NCBI GenBank assembly: GCA_026391795.1
Contig: JAPLDI010000020.1
Span: 32,256-96,255 of the forward strand
Source: Bacteroidota bacterium
Lineage (GTDB): Bacteria > Bacteroidota > Bacteroidia > Bacteroidales > FEN-979
Direction: 5' to 3'
Length of the DNA stretch: 64,000 nt
Below the pieces are notes generated by a model that had not been told where the DNA came from, made no database searches, and saw nothing but the letters and a program-made list of their open reading frames with translations. Positions within the stretch are counted from its first letter, which is position 1; the number at the start of each line of letters is the position of its first letter. This document shows, in pieces, positions 8,028 through 16,784 of this stretch. A program made the translations under genes and the position numbers.

Positions 8028-9509
8028 ATGAAAAATTATTTTACACTTGTTGCTTTGTTTCTTCTTGGTTTTACCCTGAATTTAAAAGCCCAGAACAAAG
8101 ATGGCTCCAGCAAGGTTCCCGATACACTGGATGTTCCGTACATTAAAATTTCCGGTTTTGAGATTACAGGGAATAAGCTTACGAAGCCAGGCATCCTGAT
8201 CCGGGAGCTGGATTTCAAGATCGGGGATACGCTGGCAACGTTTAAAAAGGGGCGAGGGCCAAATTTCTCCGACCGGAATTTTTACCCGGGCGATTCCAGC
8301 GAATTGCGGCTCCGGATGCAATACAGCCGCGAGAACCTGATTAATACGAAGTTGTTTCTTCATGTCGACCTTTCCCTTAAAAAGATCAGCAGCAAAGAAT
8401 ACACGCTGATGATTGACGTTACGGAACGGCACTACTGGTGGCTTTTCCCCATCGCCAAGCTGAATGCTCCCAACTTCAATGAGTGGCTCCGCGACATCCA
8501 ATGGTCGGACCTGAGCATGGGATTGTTCTTCAGTCATAACAACCTGTTTGGCCTCAATCACCAGACCTCCATCATCGCGCTGGCCGGTAAGTCATGGGCG
8601 ATTGCTGCCGGGTACAAGATCCCCTGGATAGGCAAGGGGAAAAAGGTGGGTCTCCTCATGACCGCAAAATATTCAAACTTTTATACCGTCGAATATGCTT
8701 CGGTTGAGAATAAAAGGCAGATGCTCTATGCATACAACAGCACCCAGGAGGTGAAGCTCGGGGCAAAGCTGACCTTACGCCCCGGGCTTTACAACTACGG
8801 AACCATACATGTTACCGGAGATTATATCATGGTTTCCGATTCCTTGCTGAAGCTCGACTCAAATTACCTGGCGGGACATAAAAAAGTAAATACTTCGATC
8901 TCCCTTTATGCCGATTATTACTACGATAACAGGAACGTCAAAAATTACCCCCTGAAAGGGAATCTTCTCCGGGTCTTCATTGACAAGGTCGGGCTGGGAC
9001 TTGTTTCCAAAGATATCGACCTGTTCCGATACGGGATCGATTTTCATTTTTACCAGACCATCGGCAAGAAATGGTATGTGGCAGAGATGGTGAAGGCTGA
9101 AAACTCGGCAGGTGAGAATGCCCCCTATTTTTACCAGCTCAACATGACCCAGGGTAAGGATTTCATCCGAGGATTTGATCTCTACACCCTGAAAGGTGAC
9201 CAGATGTACTTTTGCCGGAACAACATCAAATTTGAACTTATCAAACCGAATGTCAAGAAAGTGAAGGAGGGCGAGGAGAAAAACAAGTTCAAGGCCTTGC
9301 AGTATGCCTTCTATCTTAATGGCTTTGCCGATGCCGGTTACTGCGTAAACAAATTTACCGACGTCAATCCTTACAACAACAAGTTGCTCATGAGCTGGGG
9401 ACTGGGGATCGACTTTGTGACCTATTACGACCTTGTTGTCAGGTTTGAATATGCCTTCACCTCCATCGGGACCAATGGCTTCTTCTTCGGGTTTGGAATG
9501 CCCATCTGA
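8028..9509 (+). CDS. Omp85-superfamily (BamA/TamA-like) outer-membrane protein with one POTRA
   Basis: The 493-residue protein has a signal peptide ending LKAQ. Residues about 39-135 form one POTRA-like domain (ISGFEITGNKLTKPGILIRELDF, later VTERHYWW). The rest is a beta-barrel. KDFIRGFDLYTLKGDQ carries the IRGF motif of Omp85 loop L6. BamA normally has five POTRA domains, so this is not the essential assembly factor but a shorter accessory family member. It is convergent with the FadL-like gene, 12 bp apart. It is the first of three Omp85-like barrels within 7 kb. Client is unknown. Confidence 0.8.
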   Translation: MKNYFTLVALFLLGFTLNLKAQNKDGSSKVPDTLDVPYIKISGFEITGNKLTKPGILIRELDFKIGDTLATFKKGRGPNFSDRNFYPGDSSELRLRMQYSRENLINTKLFLHVDLSLKKISSKEYTLMIDVTERHYWWLFPIAKLNAPNFNEWLRDIQWSDLSMGLFFSHNNLFGLNHQTSIIALAGKSWAIAAGYKIPWIGKGKKVGLLMTAKYSNFYTVEYASVENKRQMLYAYNSTQEVKLGAKLTLRPGLYNYGTIHVTGDYIMVSDSLLKLDSNYLAGHKKVNTSISLYADYYYDNRNVKNYPLKGNLLRVFIDKVGLGLVSKDIDLFRYGIDFHFYQTIGKKWYVAEMVKAENSAGENAPYFYQLNMTQGKDFIRGFDLYTLKGDQMYFCRNNIKFELIKPNVKKVKEGEEKNKFKALQYAFYLNGFADAGYCVNKFTDVNPYNNKLLMSWGLGIDFVTYYDLVVRFEYAFTSIGTNGFFFGFGMPI

Positions 9510-9521
9510 CCCGTTGCCTGA

Positions 9522-10940
9522 TCATCTCGGGAAATAGTGTGTATAGCCGAGAACGATGCCAAAGGATTGTTGAAAAGCATTTGCTTTTGCGGTATTGGCT
9601 GACCCGGGAGACAGTATCACCACAGGATCAATCTGTTTAGAAGGAGAAAAGGAATAGGAAAACCCGAGGGTGATCGACTGGCGTGTCTGGTGATAGGAGA
9701 GTCCTGAAGAGAGGTAATACAAATCCCACAACGCTGTTTTTGGAAGGAGTTCGTTGACGTATTCCGGTTGTGTATAGGAAGAGAAGTCGGTGCGTGCCCC
9801 GAGCAGAAGATCGAAGTGTTTACCCAGCGCCTGGCTGAATCCGAATCCCAAGTTGAATACCGGTTTTGCTGCATTTCCGACATAGAGGAACTGATCGATC
9901 TTCCCGCTCATTCCTGCGCTGTCGCGAATCCCGGAAGGATAAACAAATGGATCGCTTGAAGGCTTCAGTACATAATAGGAAGTGATCTTTGAAAAATACT
10001 CTCCTGACAGGGCGACCCGGGTCTTCGGGGAGTGAAATTCGATGCCGAAGCCGATGGCAAGCGGATGATAATAACGTGCTTTTGTTGAAGTGTTTTCTGC
10101 AAGAATGTAATAAGGGGTTTTTTGGACCGGGGAGGAGGCTGAGGAGATGTAGCTGGATTCCTCCCTTTTCGCGCTCCCGTTCCCGTATAGACCGACAGAA
10201 GGTGTTGTCAGAGAGACTCCGAACCTCCATTTCCCGGTTTCCCAGGCAAGGCCGAATTTGGCGAGAAAGCCGAAGGTCATGTATTTTATACTCTCCGTGT
10301 TATTGGTGATCTCCAGTGATGAAATGGAATCAGCGGCACTGACTTCCCTGAGGTTGTCTGTTATACTGAACGTCTGTCCACGGTAAACGCCGAAGAGGGT
10401 TACCCCGATTCCGAGACCCTCTTTCAGTTTGTAGCTTGCGCAAAGTCCGAACCACTGTTCATTGAGCTGGTTCACATAATTAAATTCACCCAGGAACCTG
10501 TTTGGTTCCGATCCCTGCATACCTTGTTCGCTCTTCGTATAACGTGTACTCATCAGGATATTGGAGAAGTTTCTGGTCAGGATTGAATAGGAAAATTTCA
10601 ACCCCGGAACTTTTATATAGTTGATCATCCCTGTAAGGATCTGGGGATAGATATTCACCTGTGCTGAATTGAGGTTGATTCCCGATCCGGCACCGTCAGT
10701 AATGAGAATCTTATCCAGCTTATAGAGGTTTGCATCCACGGAGAGGTTTGGGAAATCGATAAAAGTAAGCGCCCCGGGATTGTAGAATGCCGCACTGTTA
10801 TCGCGAACCCCGGCAACCATAGCGCCCCCCATCAATGAGCTTACGGCGCCGAATTGCTGCGACCAGTAATGATTATCCTGGGATAAAATGGTCTGTGTGC
10901 AGGTGATCAGCAGGCTCAGGATAAAAATACACCTCTTCAT
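9522..10940 (-). CDS. FadL/OmpP1-type outer-membrane transport protein
   Basis: The 472-residue protein has a signal peptide ending ILSQ. The mature N-terminus DNHYWSQQFGAVSSLMGGAMVAGVRDNSAAFYNPGAL follows the FadL/TodX pattern, where an N-terminal hatch containing the NPA/NPG motif plugs the barrel. The C-terminus, GYTHYFPR, is strand-like. FadL relatives move hydrophobic compounds such as long-chain fatty acids or aromatics. The frame extends upstream to 10991, but ATG 10940 begins the signal peptide. 7-2-7 site 4 lies 82 bp upstream. Confidence 0.82.
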   Translation of the reverse strand: MKRCIFILSLLITCTQTILSQDNHYWSQQFGAVSSLMGGAMVAGVRDNSAAFYNPGALTFIDFPNLSVDANLYKLDKILITDGAGSGINLNSAQVNIYPQILTGMINYIKVPGLKFSYSILTRNFSNILMSTRYTKSEQGMQGSEPNRFLGEFNYVNQLNEQWFGLCASYKLKEGLGIGVTLFGVYRGQTFSITDNLREVSAADSISSLEITNNTESIKYMTFGFLAKFGLAWETGKWRFGVSLTTPSVGLYGNGSAKREESSYISSASSPVQKTPYYILAENTSTKARYYHPLAIGFGIEFHSPKTRVALSGEYFSKITSYYVLKPSSDPFVYPSGIRDSAGMSGKIDQFLYVGNAAKPVFNLGFGFSQALGKHFDLLLGARTDFSSYTQPEYVNELLPKTALWDLYYLSSGLSYHQTRQSITLGFSYSFSPSKQIDPVVILSPGSANTAKANAFQQSFGIVLGYTHYFPR

Positions 10941-11021
10941 GGAAGACCGTTTGAACAAAAATAGGGAAAAAAGCAAGCGCATCCTGAACAAATGTTGACG
11001 ATTGCAATTGTGGCAGAATTA

Positions 11022-11037
11022 TACTTATTATTGAGTA
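11022..11037. promoter_or_regulatory. 7-2-7 heptamer palindrome, site 4
   Basis: TACTTAT-TA-TTGAGTA; one mismatch, at the last heptamer position of the right arm. It lies 82 bp before the FadL-like ATG (10940) and about 290 bp before the Omp85-like gene at 11330. Confidence 0.5.
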
Positions 11038-11177
11038 TTTTGATTAATACAACGGATTATTTCATAAAAAAGAGGGTGTTTAAACAAAGTCTTTCAACCT
11101 GATTTACTTGAATTTCTTTATATTTGGATACACTTAAATACCTCAACTCCCGTCAGGGTGTCTCAAAAGCCATTTTT

Positions 11178-11252
11178 CACCGCTAAGACGCAAAGACGCA
11201 AAAAATAATTTTATTGATTTTCTTTTCTTTGCGCCTTAGCGTCTTAGCGGTG
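11178..11252. repeat. GCAAAGACG-type hairpin element, copy 2
   Basis: The left arm begins CACCGCTAAGACGCAAAGACG and the right arm ends GCGCCTTAGCGTCTTAGCGGTG. The arms of about 25 bp pair almost perfectly around an AT-rich loop. It sits in the 5' region of the barrel gene at 11330, where a transcript would fold it into a large hairpin. Confidence 0.7.
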
Positions 11253-11329
11253 CAGAAGAAATTTCAGACTTTTAAGCCAACCTCTGCAGGGGATGAGGCG
11301 GTATGAAAACAAAAATCAAAGCAGATCCT

Positions 11330-12670
11330 ATGAAAAAGGCTTTACTTATTTTAGTATTCGTTCTTTTCGGATGTTCTATGCTTCACGCCCAGGAAGCCTT
11401 TATCGCGGCTGAAGATCATCCTGCGCTCCCTGACAGTTTACAACAGCAAAAACCGGATACGGTAAAAGTAAATGTAAAAGAGTGCAAGCAGGGTGCCATC
11501 GGAGACATCTTCCGAAAAAAAGAGAAGACGCCAAAACCGCCTAAAAAGTTTATGGCTCTTGTGCTTCCCAATATCAGTTCCAACCCGTCCAACGGTTTTC
11601 TGCTTGGGGTGGGAGGATCTTTTGGATGGTACATGGGGCCCAAGGAAAACACCAAAGTTTCGAGCGCACCTTTTACGGTTGCTGTCACATCCAAAAGCCA
11701 GCTGATCACATTCCTGAAGCACAACATCTATACAAAAGGAAACCAGTATTTCCTGCAAGGCGACTGGAAGTTTTACATCTACAGTCAGCCTACTTATGGA
11801 CTGGGCACAAATTCGCCCGACACTGTTGGCGTTCCATCAACCATCGACTGGATGGGGGAAGGCACCAATACCGACAGTGTTTATTTCCCTATGAAATTTT
11901 ATTATGTGAGGGTGCATGAGATCGTAAACAAAAAAGTGCTTGATAATTTATATGCCGGAGTCGGTTTCCACCTTGATTACTATTATTCGATCAACGATGA
12001 GGATTACAGGGCTGCCACGGATTCAACCCCGGAAATGCAGACTCCGCATTCGTTTTATTCCAGTAGTAATAACTTCAATCAAAAGGAGTACATGTTATCG
12101 GGACTGAGTGCGAATTTCCTTTATGATTCAAGGGACAACCAGATCAATCCTTACAAAGGATATTATGCGAATGTTAATTACAGGATCAATCCCACGTTCC
12201 TTGGCAGTTCGCAGAACTCATCCACCCTGTGGCTGGAATTCAGAACCTATATAGGCTTGTCAAAGAAAACTCCCCGGCATCTTATCGGGTTCTGGGCTTT
12301 CGGTGATTTCCTGATCTCGGGGAAATTGCCCTATCTTACCCTGCCCTCCCTCGGAGAAGACCAGCGTGCCCGTTCCGGAAGAGGATATACAAACGGAAGA
12401 TTCCGTGGTGATCACATTGTGTACGGGGAAGTAGAATACCGGTTCCCGATCTGGCCCTGTTCACATATCATCGGCGGTGTGCTTTTTGCGAATGCTGTTA
12501 CCACCTCCAACAAGGCCCGGAACGTTGCCCTTTTCGAATACATCCGTCCTGCAGTCGGGATTGGTCTGCGGATCATGGTAAACAAATATTTCCGCACAAA
12601 CATCAACCTTGATTACGCCATCGGAATGAAATCACAAGGCTTCTACTTCTCCGGGCAGGAGACGTTTTAA
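11330..12670 (+). CDS. Omp85-like barrel without POTRA domains (first paralogue)
   Basis: The 446-residue protein starts MKKALLILVF with a signal peptide ending LHAQ; an ATG at 11303 would add nine residues before it. After a charged linker (KKEKTPKPPKK) comes a surface-antigen (D15-type) barrel: LPNISSNPSNGFLLGVGG, DSRDNQINPYKGYYANV and GRGYTNGRFRGDHIVYGEVEYR, the last holding the RGY motif of Omp85 loop L6. There is no POTRA, so it is a minimal member. It is clearly paralogous to 13874-15193 (shared FSQPTYGLGT, SGLSxNFLYDSRDN blocks). It may assemble or export outer-membrane components; partner unknown. Confidence 0.8.
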   Translation: MKKALLILVFVLFGCSMLHAQEAFIAAEDHPALPDSLQQQKPDTVKVNVKECKQGAIGDIFRKKEKTPKPPKKFMALVLPNISSNPSNGFLLGVGGSFGWYMGPKENTKVSSAPFTVAVTSKSQLITFLKHNIYTKGNQYFLQGDWKFYIYSQPTYGLGTNSPDTVGVPSTIDWMGEGTNTDSVYFPMKFYYVRVHEIVNKKVLDNLYAGVGFHLDYYYSINDEDYRAATDSTPEMQTPHSFYSSSNNFNQKEYMLSGLSANFLYDSRDNQINPYKGYYANVNYRINPTFLGSSQNSSTLWLEFRTYIGLSKKTPRHLIGFWAFGDFLISGKLPYLTLPSLGEDQRARSGRGYTNGRFRGDHIVYGEVEYRFPIWPCSHIIGGVLFANAVTTSNKARNVALFEYIRPAVGIGLRIMVNKYFRTNINLDYAIGMKSQGFYFSGQETF

Positions 12671-12688
12671 TCTGCCTCATCCCCTGCA

Positions 12689-12712
12689 CACCTTCTCCTC
12701 AAGGAGAAGGTG
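12689..12712. terminator. Perfect 11-bp palindrome between convergent genes
   Basis: CACCTTCTCCT-CA-AGGAGAAGGTG. The two-base centre makes a tight hairpin. It lies 18 bp after the barrel stop and 32 bp from the sulfotransferase stop. There is no T run, so it is a transcript-end or REP-like palindrome rather than a textbook terminator. Confidence 0.5.
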
Positions 12713-12744
12713 ACTGTGTTGATGTGTCCAGGTTAATCAGGAAT

Positions 12745-13887
12745 TCAGGTGACAGGTTGGTAAACCTTGTAGCCAAGCTGACTGGCTATGGTCGAAGCGT
12801 ATTGATTTACCAGCTTTCTGGTTTCCGGTGACGGTTCATAGGATTCGTGCACAGGACAAGGATTTTCTGACAGGAACTTTTCAATACCCGGCAAGGCCCG
12901 GTTGAAATCTCCCAGCTGAAAAGTTTTATAAATGGTTTCGAGGGTTCCTTTTTTATCCGCGATAAACTCCTCCATGGAGATCTCGATAAGATCGGAGGAA
13001 GAGAGTTTTTTGCGATCTGCAAGGTAGGTGTCCATGATTTTCTGATAGAGCCGGGCAACTTTTTCGCGCCCGAATCCTTCCGGCAGATCCTGGAGCTGAA
13101 CCCCCGGAAAGATTGACAGGGTGAAACGGTAAAGTGATTCAATAACCTGGTAGGGATCCCTGTGAATAAAGATAAATTTGGCTTCCGGGTACATCTCCTT
13201 CAGCAGCCTGATCCTTGTCAGGTTGCATGGATTCTTCCCGATGTAGCGTTTCCCTCCGGTACTGAAAATAGCTTTTGCAATCATTCCGGAATAGTCCTTC
13301 TTCCATTTTGATAATTCTGTTTCCGGAAGTTTATCCGTAAATAGTTCCTTTTCAAGGATCCGGTCGAATTCAGCCGGGTAGAGAAAGAATTTATAGAGGG
13401 TATGCGGCTGAATGTTCATCATGCCGAATTCCTCCTCCTGAGGGAAATCCATATCCATCCTCACATTATCGAAAGGCCTCTTCTCGGGGAGAAACAGGTT
13501 CGTTAACGGCTTGAGCCACCACGACTGGGTTAGCATAAGGTTCGGGAAAACGGTCTGGAAAGTGGTAACATAGGCTGCTTCCGGATCCTGGCAGAGCAGG
13601 TTGTGCAGCAGTGTGGTGCCGCTTCTCCAGAAACCGATGATAAAAACAGGAGGAGACTGCGGGCGAAGTTTTGTGAGCCGTTTCTGCCAGATAACGCGCT
13701 CAACAAGGTTGAAAATTTCAAAAAAAGCAGCAGTGGCGGCCGATAACTGGAACTTTAAACGATATTTTTTTTCAACATGATGACTCTTATTCAGCGCGAT
13801 GATGTTTTTCAGCGTGCTTCCTGCAAGCGTTGTGACTGGATACCGGAAACGGGTGCGTCGCATTAGAGTTATTCTAAAATGTTTCAT
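12745..13887 (-). CDS. PAPS-dependent sulfotransferase family protein
   Basis: The 380-residue protein carries the 5'-phosphosulfate loop FIIGFWRSGTTLLHNLL (P-loop-like, 82-98). It also has the 3'-phosphate site FIHRDPYQVIESLYRF (RDP 243-245, Ser251). These are the two PAPS-binding elements of sulfotransferases. There is no signal peptide. The acceptor is unknown; lipid or glycan acceptors are common in this family. Its ATG overlaps the stop of the upstream barrel gene by 14 bp, implying translational coupling in a DUF2252 - barrel - sulfotransferase operon. Two sulfatases are also present in the window. Confidence 0.85.
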   Translation of the reverse strand: MKHFRITLMRRTRFRYPVTTLAGSTLKNIIALNKSHHVEKKYRLKFQLSAATAAFFEIFNLVERVIWQKRLTKLRPQSPPVFIIGFWRSGTTLLHNLLCQDPEAAYVTTFQTVFPNLMLTQSWWLKPLTNLFLPEKRPFDNVRMDMDFPQEEEFGMMNIQPHTLYKFFLYPAEFDRILEKELFTDKLPETELSKWKKDYSGMIAKAIFSTGGKRYIGKNPCNLTRIRLLKEMYPEAKFIFIHRDPYQVIESLYRFTLSIFPGVQLQDLPEGFGREKVARLYQKIMDTYLADRKKLSSSDLIEISMEEFIADKKGTLETIYKTFQLGDFNRALPGIEKFLSENPCPVHESYEPSPETRKLVNQYASTIASQLGYKVYQPVT

Positions 13888-15193
13888 TCAGGTTGAAGAA
13901 GATCCCTTTCGTTCCGTCTGCTCCAAAACCGAAATCGATGCAGAGGTTGGAAAGGGTTTCCCTGCTGAACATGATCCTTAACCCCACACCGGCTGCAGGA
14001 TCCCAATATTGAAAAAGTTTGTGGGTGCCGTCATCGGAGCTTGCTGTGGTCACATTTACAAAGGCACACCCTCCCAGTATCCCTGAATAGGGACTGATGG
14101 GGAAACGCCACTCCGTTTCTCCGTAAACGAAATTCACGCCCCGGATGCTGCCCTGAATGTATCCCCTTCCTGCACGGTTGTACATGTCCCAGCACAGGGC
14201 GGGCAACCCCAGGTACGGGACCGTTCCCTTTTCACAGAACTGACCCAGGTACCAGAATCCGATCAGGTGATCGGGGCGGCGTTTTGAAAAACTGATGTAG
14301 GTCCTGAACTCGGTATTGAGCATCAGGCTGTTCTTGTTGCTTCCGAGGAATGTAAAGTTGGGCCGGAAGGCTATGTTTGCCAGGTAACCTTTTGTAGGAC
14401 GAATGGAATTATCGCGGCTGTCGAGCAGGACTTCCAGGCTGAGCCCCGACATCGTATATTTTTCAGGGTTAAACCCGCGATCGGTGCTGTATTTGTAATG
14501 GCTGGTGTTTTGTGGGGGAACGCTGTCGACGTGATTATGATCGACAATGTTTGAATAGGCATCCAGGCAATAACCTATGCCGAGGTACCATTTTTTGATG
14601 ACCCTGAAATAAAAAGTCTCGTAAAGCCTGATATAATCATAATTAAGTGGCTGCGCATCGGGAGGGAGTGAGGCCGTTGATCCGCCGTCGTTAAAGATAA
14701 TCCCCCGGTTTGTATGCATTTTTATACCGGTTCCCAGTCCGTAAGTTGGCTGGGAAAATACAAGATAGCGCCAGTCGCCGCGGAGGATATATTTCGAGGT
14801 GTTGGTAATGATGTTAGACCTGACGGTAATGATCGTCTGATCGGCGGTGGTCAGGTTAATGGCGGCACAAACGGAGGAGACCGGTGTGGTTGCAAGATCA
14901 CCAAGGTAAATGCCCATCGTGGTTCCGACACCGATCAGGAAGCCATACGCAGGGTTATAACCCACAAACGGAGTCACCGCAAAATAGGGTTTTTTTATTT
15001 TGATTGGGATCTTGAGGGCACTGTCGCGTTTGGCACGTTTTTCTTTTTTTACAAAAATGCTGAATACGTCATCCTGCTTAAATGTCTTTTCACTTTCCTG
15101 AGCAGGGAGGCACAAGGGCTGCATAATAAAGGGAAGCAGAAAAAGTACAAGGAGTAAGAAACGAAATTTACTTGCTGCAGGGGGAGTATTCAT
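13874..15193 (-). CDS. Omp85-like barrel without POTRA domains (second paralogue)
   Basis: The 439-residue protein has a signal peptide ending CLPAQ, a Lys-rich linker (KKEKRAKRDSALKIPIKIKK) and a D15-type barrel. It mirrors 11330-12670 block by block: NPAYGFLIGVG, FSQPTYGLGTG, SGLSLEVLLDSRDNSIRPTKGY, and GRGYIQGSIRGVNFVYGETEWR with the loop-L6 RGY motif. It ends in a barrel-type aromatic residue (NLNETF). The gene sits between DUF2252 (16 bp upstream) and the sulfotransferase (14-bp overlap), so all three are probably made together. Role unknown. Confidence 0.8.
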   Translation of the reverse strand: MNTPPAASKFRFLLLVLFLLPFIMQPLCLPAQESEKTFKQDDVFSIFVKKEKRAKRDSALKIPIKIKKPYFAVTPFVGYNPAYGFLIGVGTTMGIYLGDLATTPVSSVCAAINLTTADQTIITVRSNIITNTSKYILRGDWRYLVFSQPTYGLGTGIKMHTNRGIIFNDGGSTASLPPDAQPLNYDYIRLYETFYFRVIKKWYLGIGYCLDAYSNIVDHNHVDSVPPQNTSHYKYSTDRGFNPEKYTMSGLSLEVLLDSRDNSIRPTKGYLANIAFRPNFTFLGSNKNSLMLNTEFRTYISFSKRRPDHLIGFWYLGQFCEKGTVPYLGLPALCWDMYNRAGRGYIQGSIRGVNFVYGETEWRFPISPYSGILGGCAFVNVTTASSDDGTHKLFQYWDPAAGVGLRIMFSRETLSNLCIDFGFGADGTKGIFFNLNETF

Positions 15194-15209
15194 TATTTAG
15201 ATCGGGTTT

Positions 15210-16607
15210 TTATGATGTCGCTTTTGCAACTTTTATCCTTTTGTTCTTTGCGGCGTCGGCAAGAGCCTGGTAATCTTTCTCCGTCTGTTCGGCATAGGAA
15301 AATGCAAACCGGACCATCGCTTCATCCAGCACATCGCTTTTCCCGGCATACCCGGCGATCATTGCTGCATCGCCCGATTTGGCATGAGCCAGTGCCAGCG
15401 CCCAGCCACAGAGTGAACTGTATTGATCCAGGTTTTCTACCCGGGTTGTTTTTGGATCAAACTCTACCCCGCCCTTCATATCCCGGAGTTGCCTGACGTA
15501 AAAGTGGGATCCGCCGATTTTAAACCATCCTAGGCAAATATCGGGTGCTGCCTGGATCAGTCGCTGGCCGATGACCACCCGTTGTCCATGGTTTTTATAA
15601 ATCGATGGGGAAAGGTAGGGCTCAAGTACTGATGGCTGTGCTTCCTTAAGCTGGAGAAACAAGGGATCATTCGTGTGGTTTCCTGTAAGGAATACCACCC
15701 AGCACCGTGTTCCCACACTGCCTACGCCGACAACCTTCCTTACGACATCGACAATGCGGTAATTTTTAAGCAGGGCCTTCCGTTCATCGGCGATGGTCTT
15801 GAAATAGGATTCGAGAAATACTCCCAATGCCTCTTCAATCGTACGTCCGTCTTTTGCGTGCGTCTCCCTCACGATGAAAGGTGCGTTTTCGCGCAGGCGG
15901 TAGTTGTCATCCACCAGATCGGTAAGTTTGTCGAGTACCTGCATGTGCGTACGCTGACGGGCTTTTCCCATCATCCGGGCTGCACCCTGAAGTGCCGAAC
16001 CGGATAATGTTTCAAGAATATCTTTCTCCCGGATGGTGGCATACCAAAGATCAAGGTATCCCATTCCTGCGTATTCCTGCATCCTTTGCCGGTAAGAACG
16101 GGTCGCTGCATATACGCTCTCCCTGCACATACTCTTTTTAGCTCCAAGGAATCTTCCTGCTGCAACAATGCTCGCAACAAGCCTTTTCAGGTCCCATTCC
16201 CAGGGTCCTGGCAGGGTTTCATCAAAATCATTGATACCGAAAACCAGGTTCCGCTCAGCAGAGGCAAAGACACCGAAGTTAGCCAGATGCATGTCGCCGC
16301 ATGCCTGCACTGTAATTCCGGTGGTTTTGGGACCGGTGGCCAGGTCGGCGGCCATGATGGCTGCGCCTCCGCGGAGAAATGCAAATGGAGAGGTAAGCAT
16401 CCTTGCATAACGGATGGGTACCAGTTCGGGGAGCCTTGTTTTGGCCTGCTCTTCAAGGATTGAAACAGGATCGGCCCTCTCAGGGGCAGGTTTATAATCG
16501 CCCTGTGCGATTCGTGGAAATTTTTTGCGTAACTCCTTCCCGGCAGCCATCCGCTCTTCAACACTCAATCGTTTCGATTGAAAATGATGTAACAATTCCT
16601 TTTTCAT
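15210..16607 (-). CDS. DUF2252 family protein (kinase-like fold)
   Basis: The 465-residue cytosolic protein opens with RLSVEERMAAGKELRKKFPR, typical of DUF2252. The segment CGDMHLANFGVFAS followed by FGINDFDETLPGPWEWDLKRL resembles the catalytic (GD-x-H-x-x-N) and metal-binding (DFD) motifs of aminoglycoside-phosphotransferase-like kinases. The biochemical activity of the family is not established to my knowledge. The frame extends upstream to 16664; ATG 16607 was chosen from family alignment, and ATG 16637 is possible. First gene of the operon with the barrel and sulfotransferase genes. Confidence 0.82.
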   Translation of the reverse strand: MKKELLHHFQSKRLSVEERMAAGKELRKKFPRIAQGDYKPAPERADPVSILEEQAKTRLPELVPIRYARMLTSPFAFLRGGAAIMAADLATGPKTTGITVQACGDMHLANFGVFASAERNLVFGINDFDETLPGPWEWDLKRLVASIVAAGRFLGAKKSMCRESVYAATRSYRQRMQEYAGMGYLDLWYATIREKDILETLSGSALQGAARMMGKARQRTHMQVLDKLTDLVDDNYRLRENAPFIVRETHAKDGRTIEEALGVFLESYFKTIADERKALLKNYRIVDVVRKVVGVGSVGTRCWVVFLTGNHTNDPLFLQLKEAQPSVLEPYLSPSIYKNHGQRVVIGQRLIQAAPDICLGWFKIGGSHFYVRQLRDMKGGVEFDPKTTRVENLDQYSSLCGWALALAHAKSGDAAMIAGYAGKSDVLDEAMVRFAFSYAEQTEKDYQALADAAKNKRIKVAKATS

Positions 16608-16673
16608 ATCGACTGAATTTACAGAATGGCCTCTCATCGCGCGGGATTGTCCTAAAAGAGCCATTCCTTATTT

Positions 16674-16735
16674 ACCGCTAAGACGCTAAGGCGCAAAAGA
16701 GTTAAAAACGGTTACTCTATTTGCGTCTTTGAGGT
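16674..16735. repeat. GCAAAGACG-type hairpin element, copy 3 (degenerate right arm)
   Basis: The left arm ACCGCTAAGACGCTAAGGCGC shows an 8-bp internal period. The right arm, TTGCGTCTTTGAGGT, is shorter, as if one unit has been lost. It lies between the DUF2252 gene and the PepSY-like gene. Confidence 0.6.
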
Positions 16736-16784
16736 AATTTTTTTATGACAATCTTAATACATCAGGCACAAAAAAAGCAAAGTC

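Larger units (their letters stand above)
10941..11329. other. Intergenic region between divergent outer-membrane genes
   Basis: About 389 bp with no gene. It holds a 7-2-7 palindrome (11022-11037), a -7-like TATATTTG on the plus strand (11119-11126, no proper -33) and a hairpin element (11178-11252). Confidence 0.6.
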
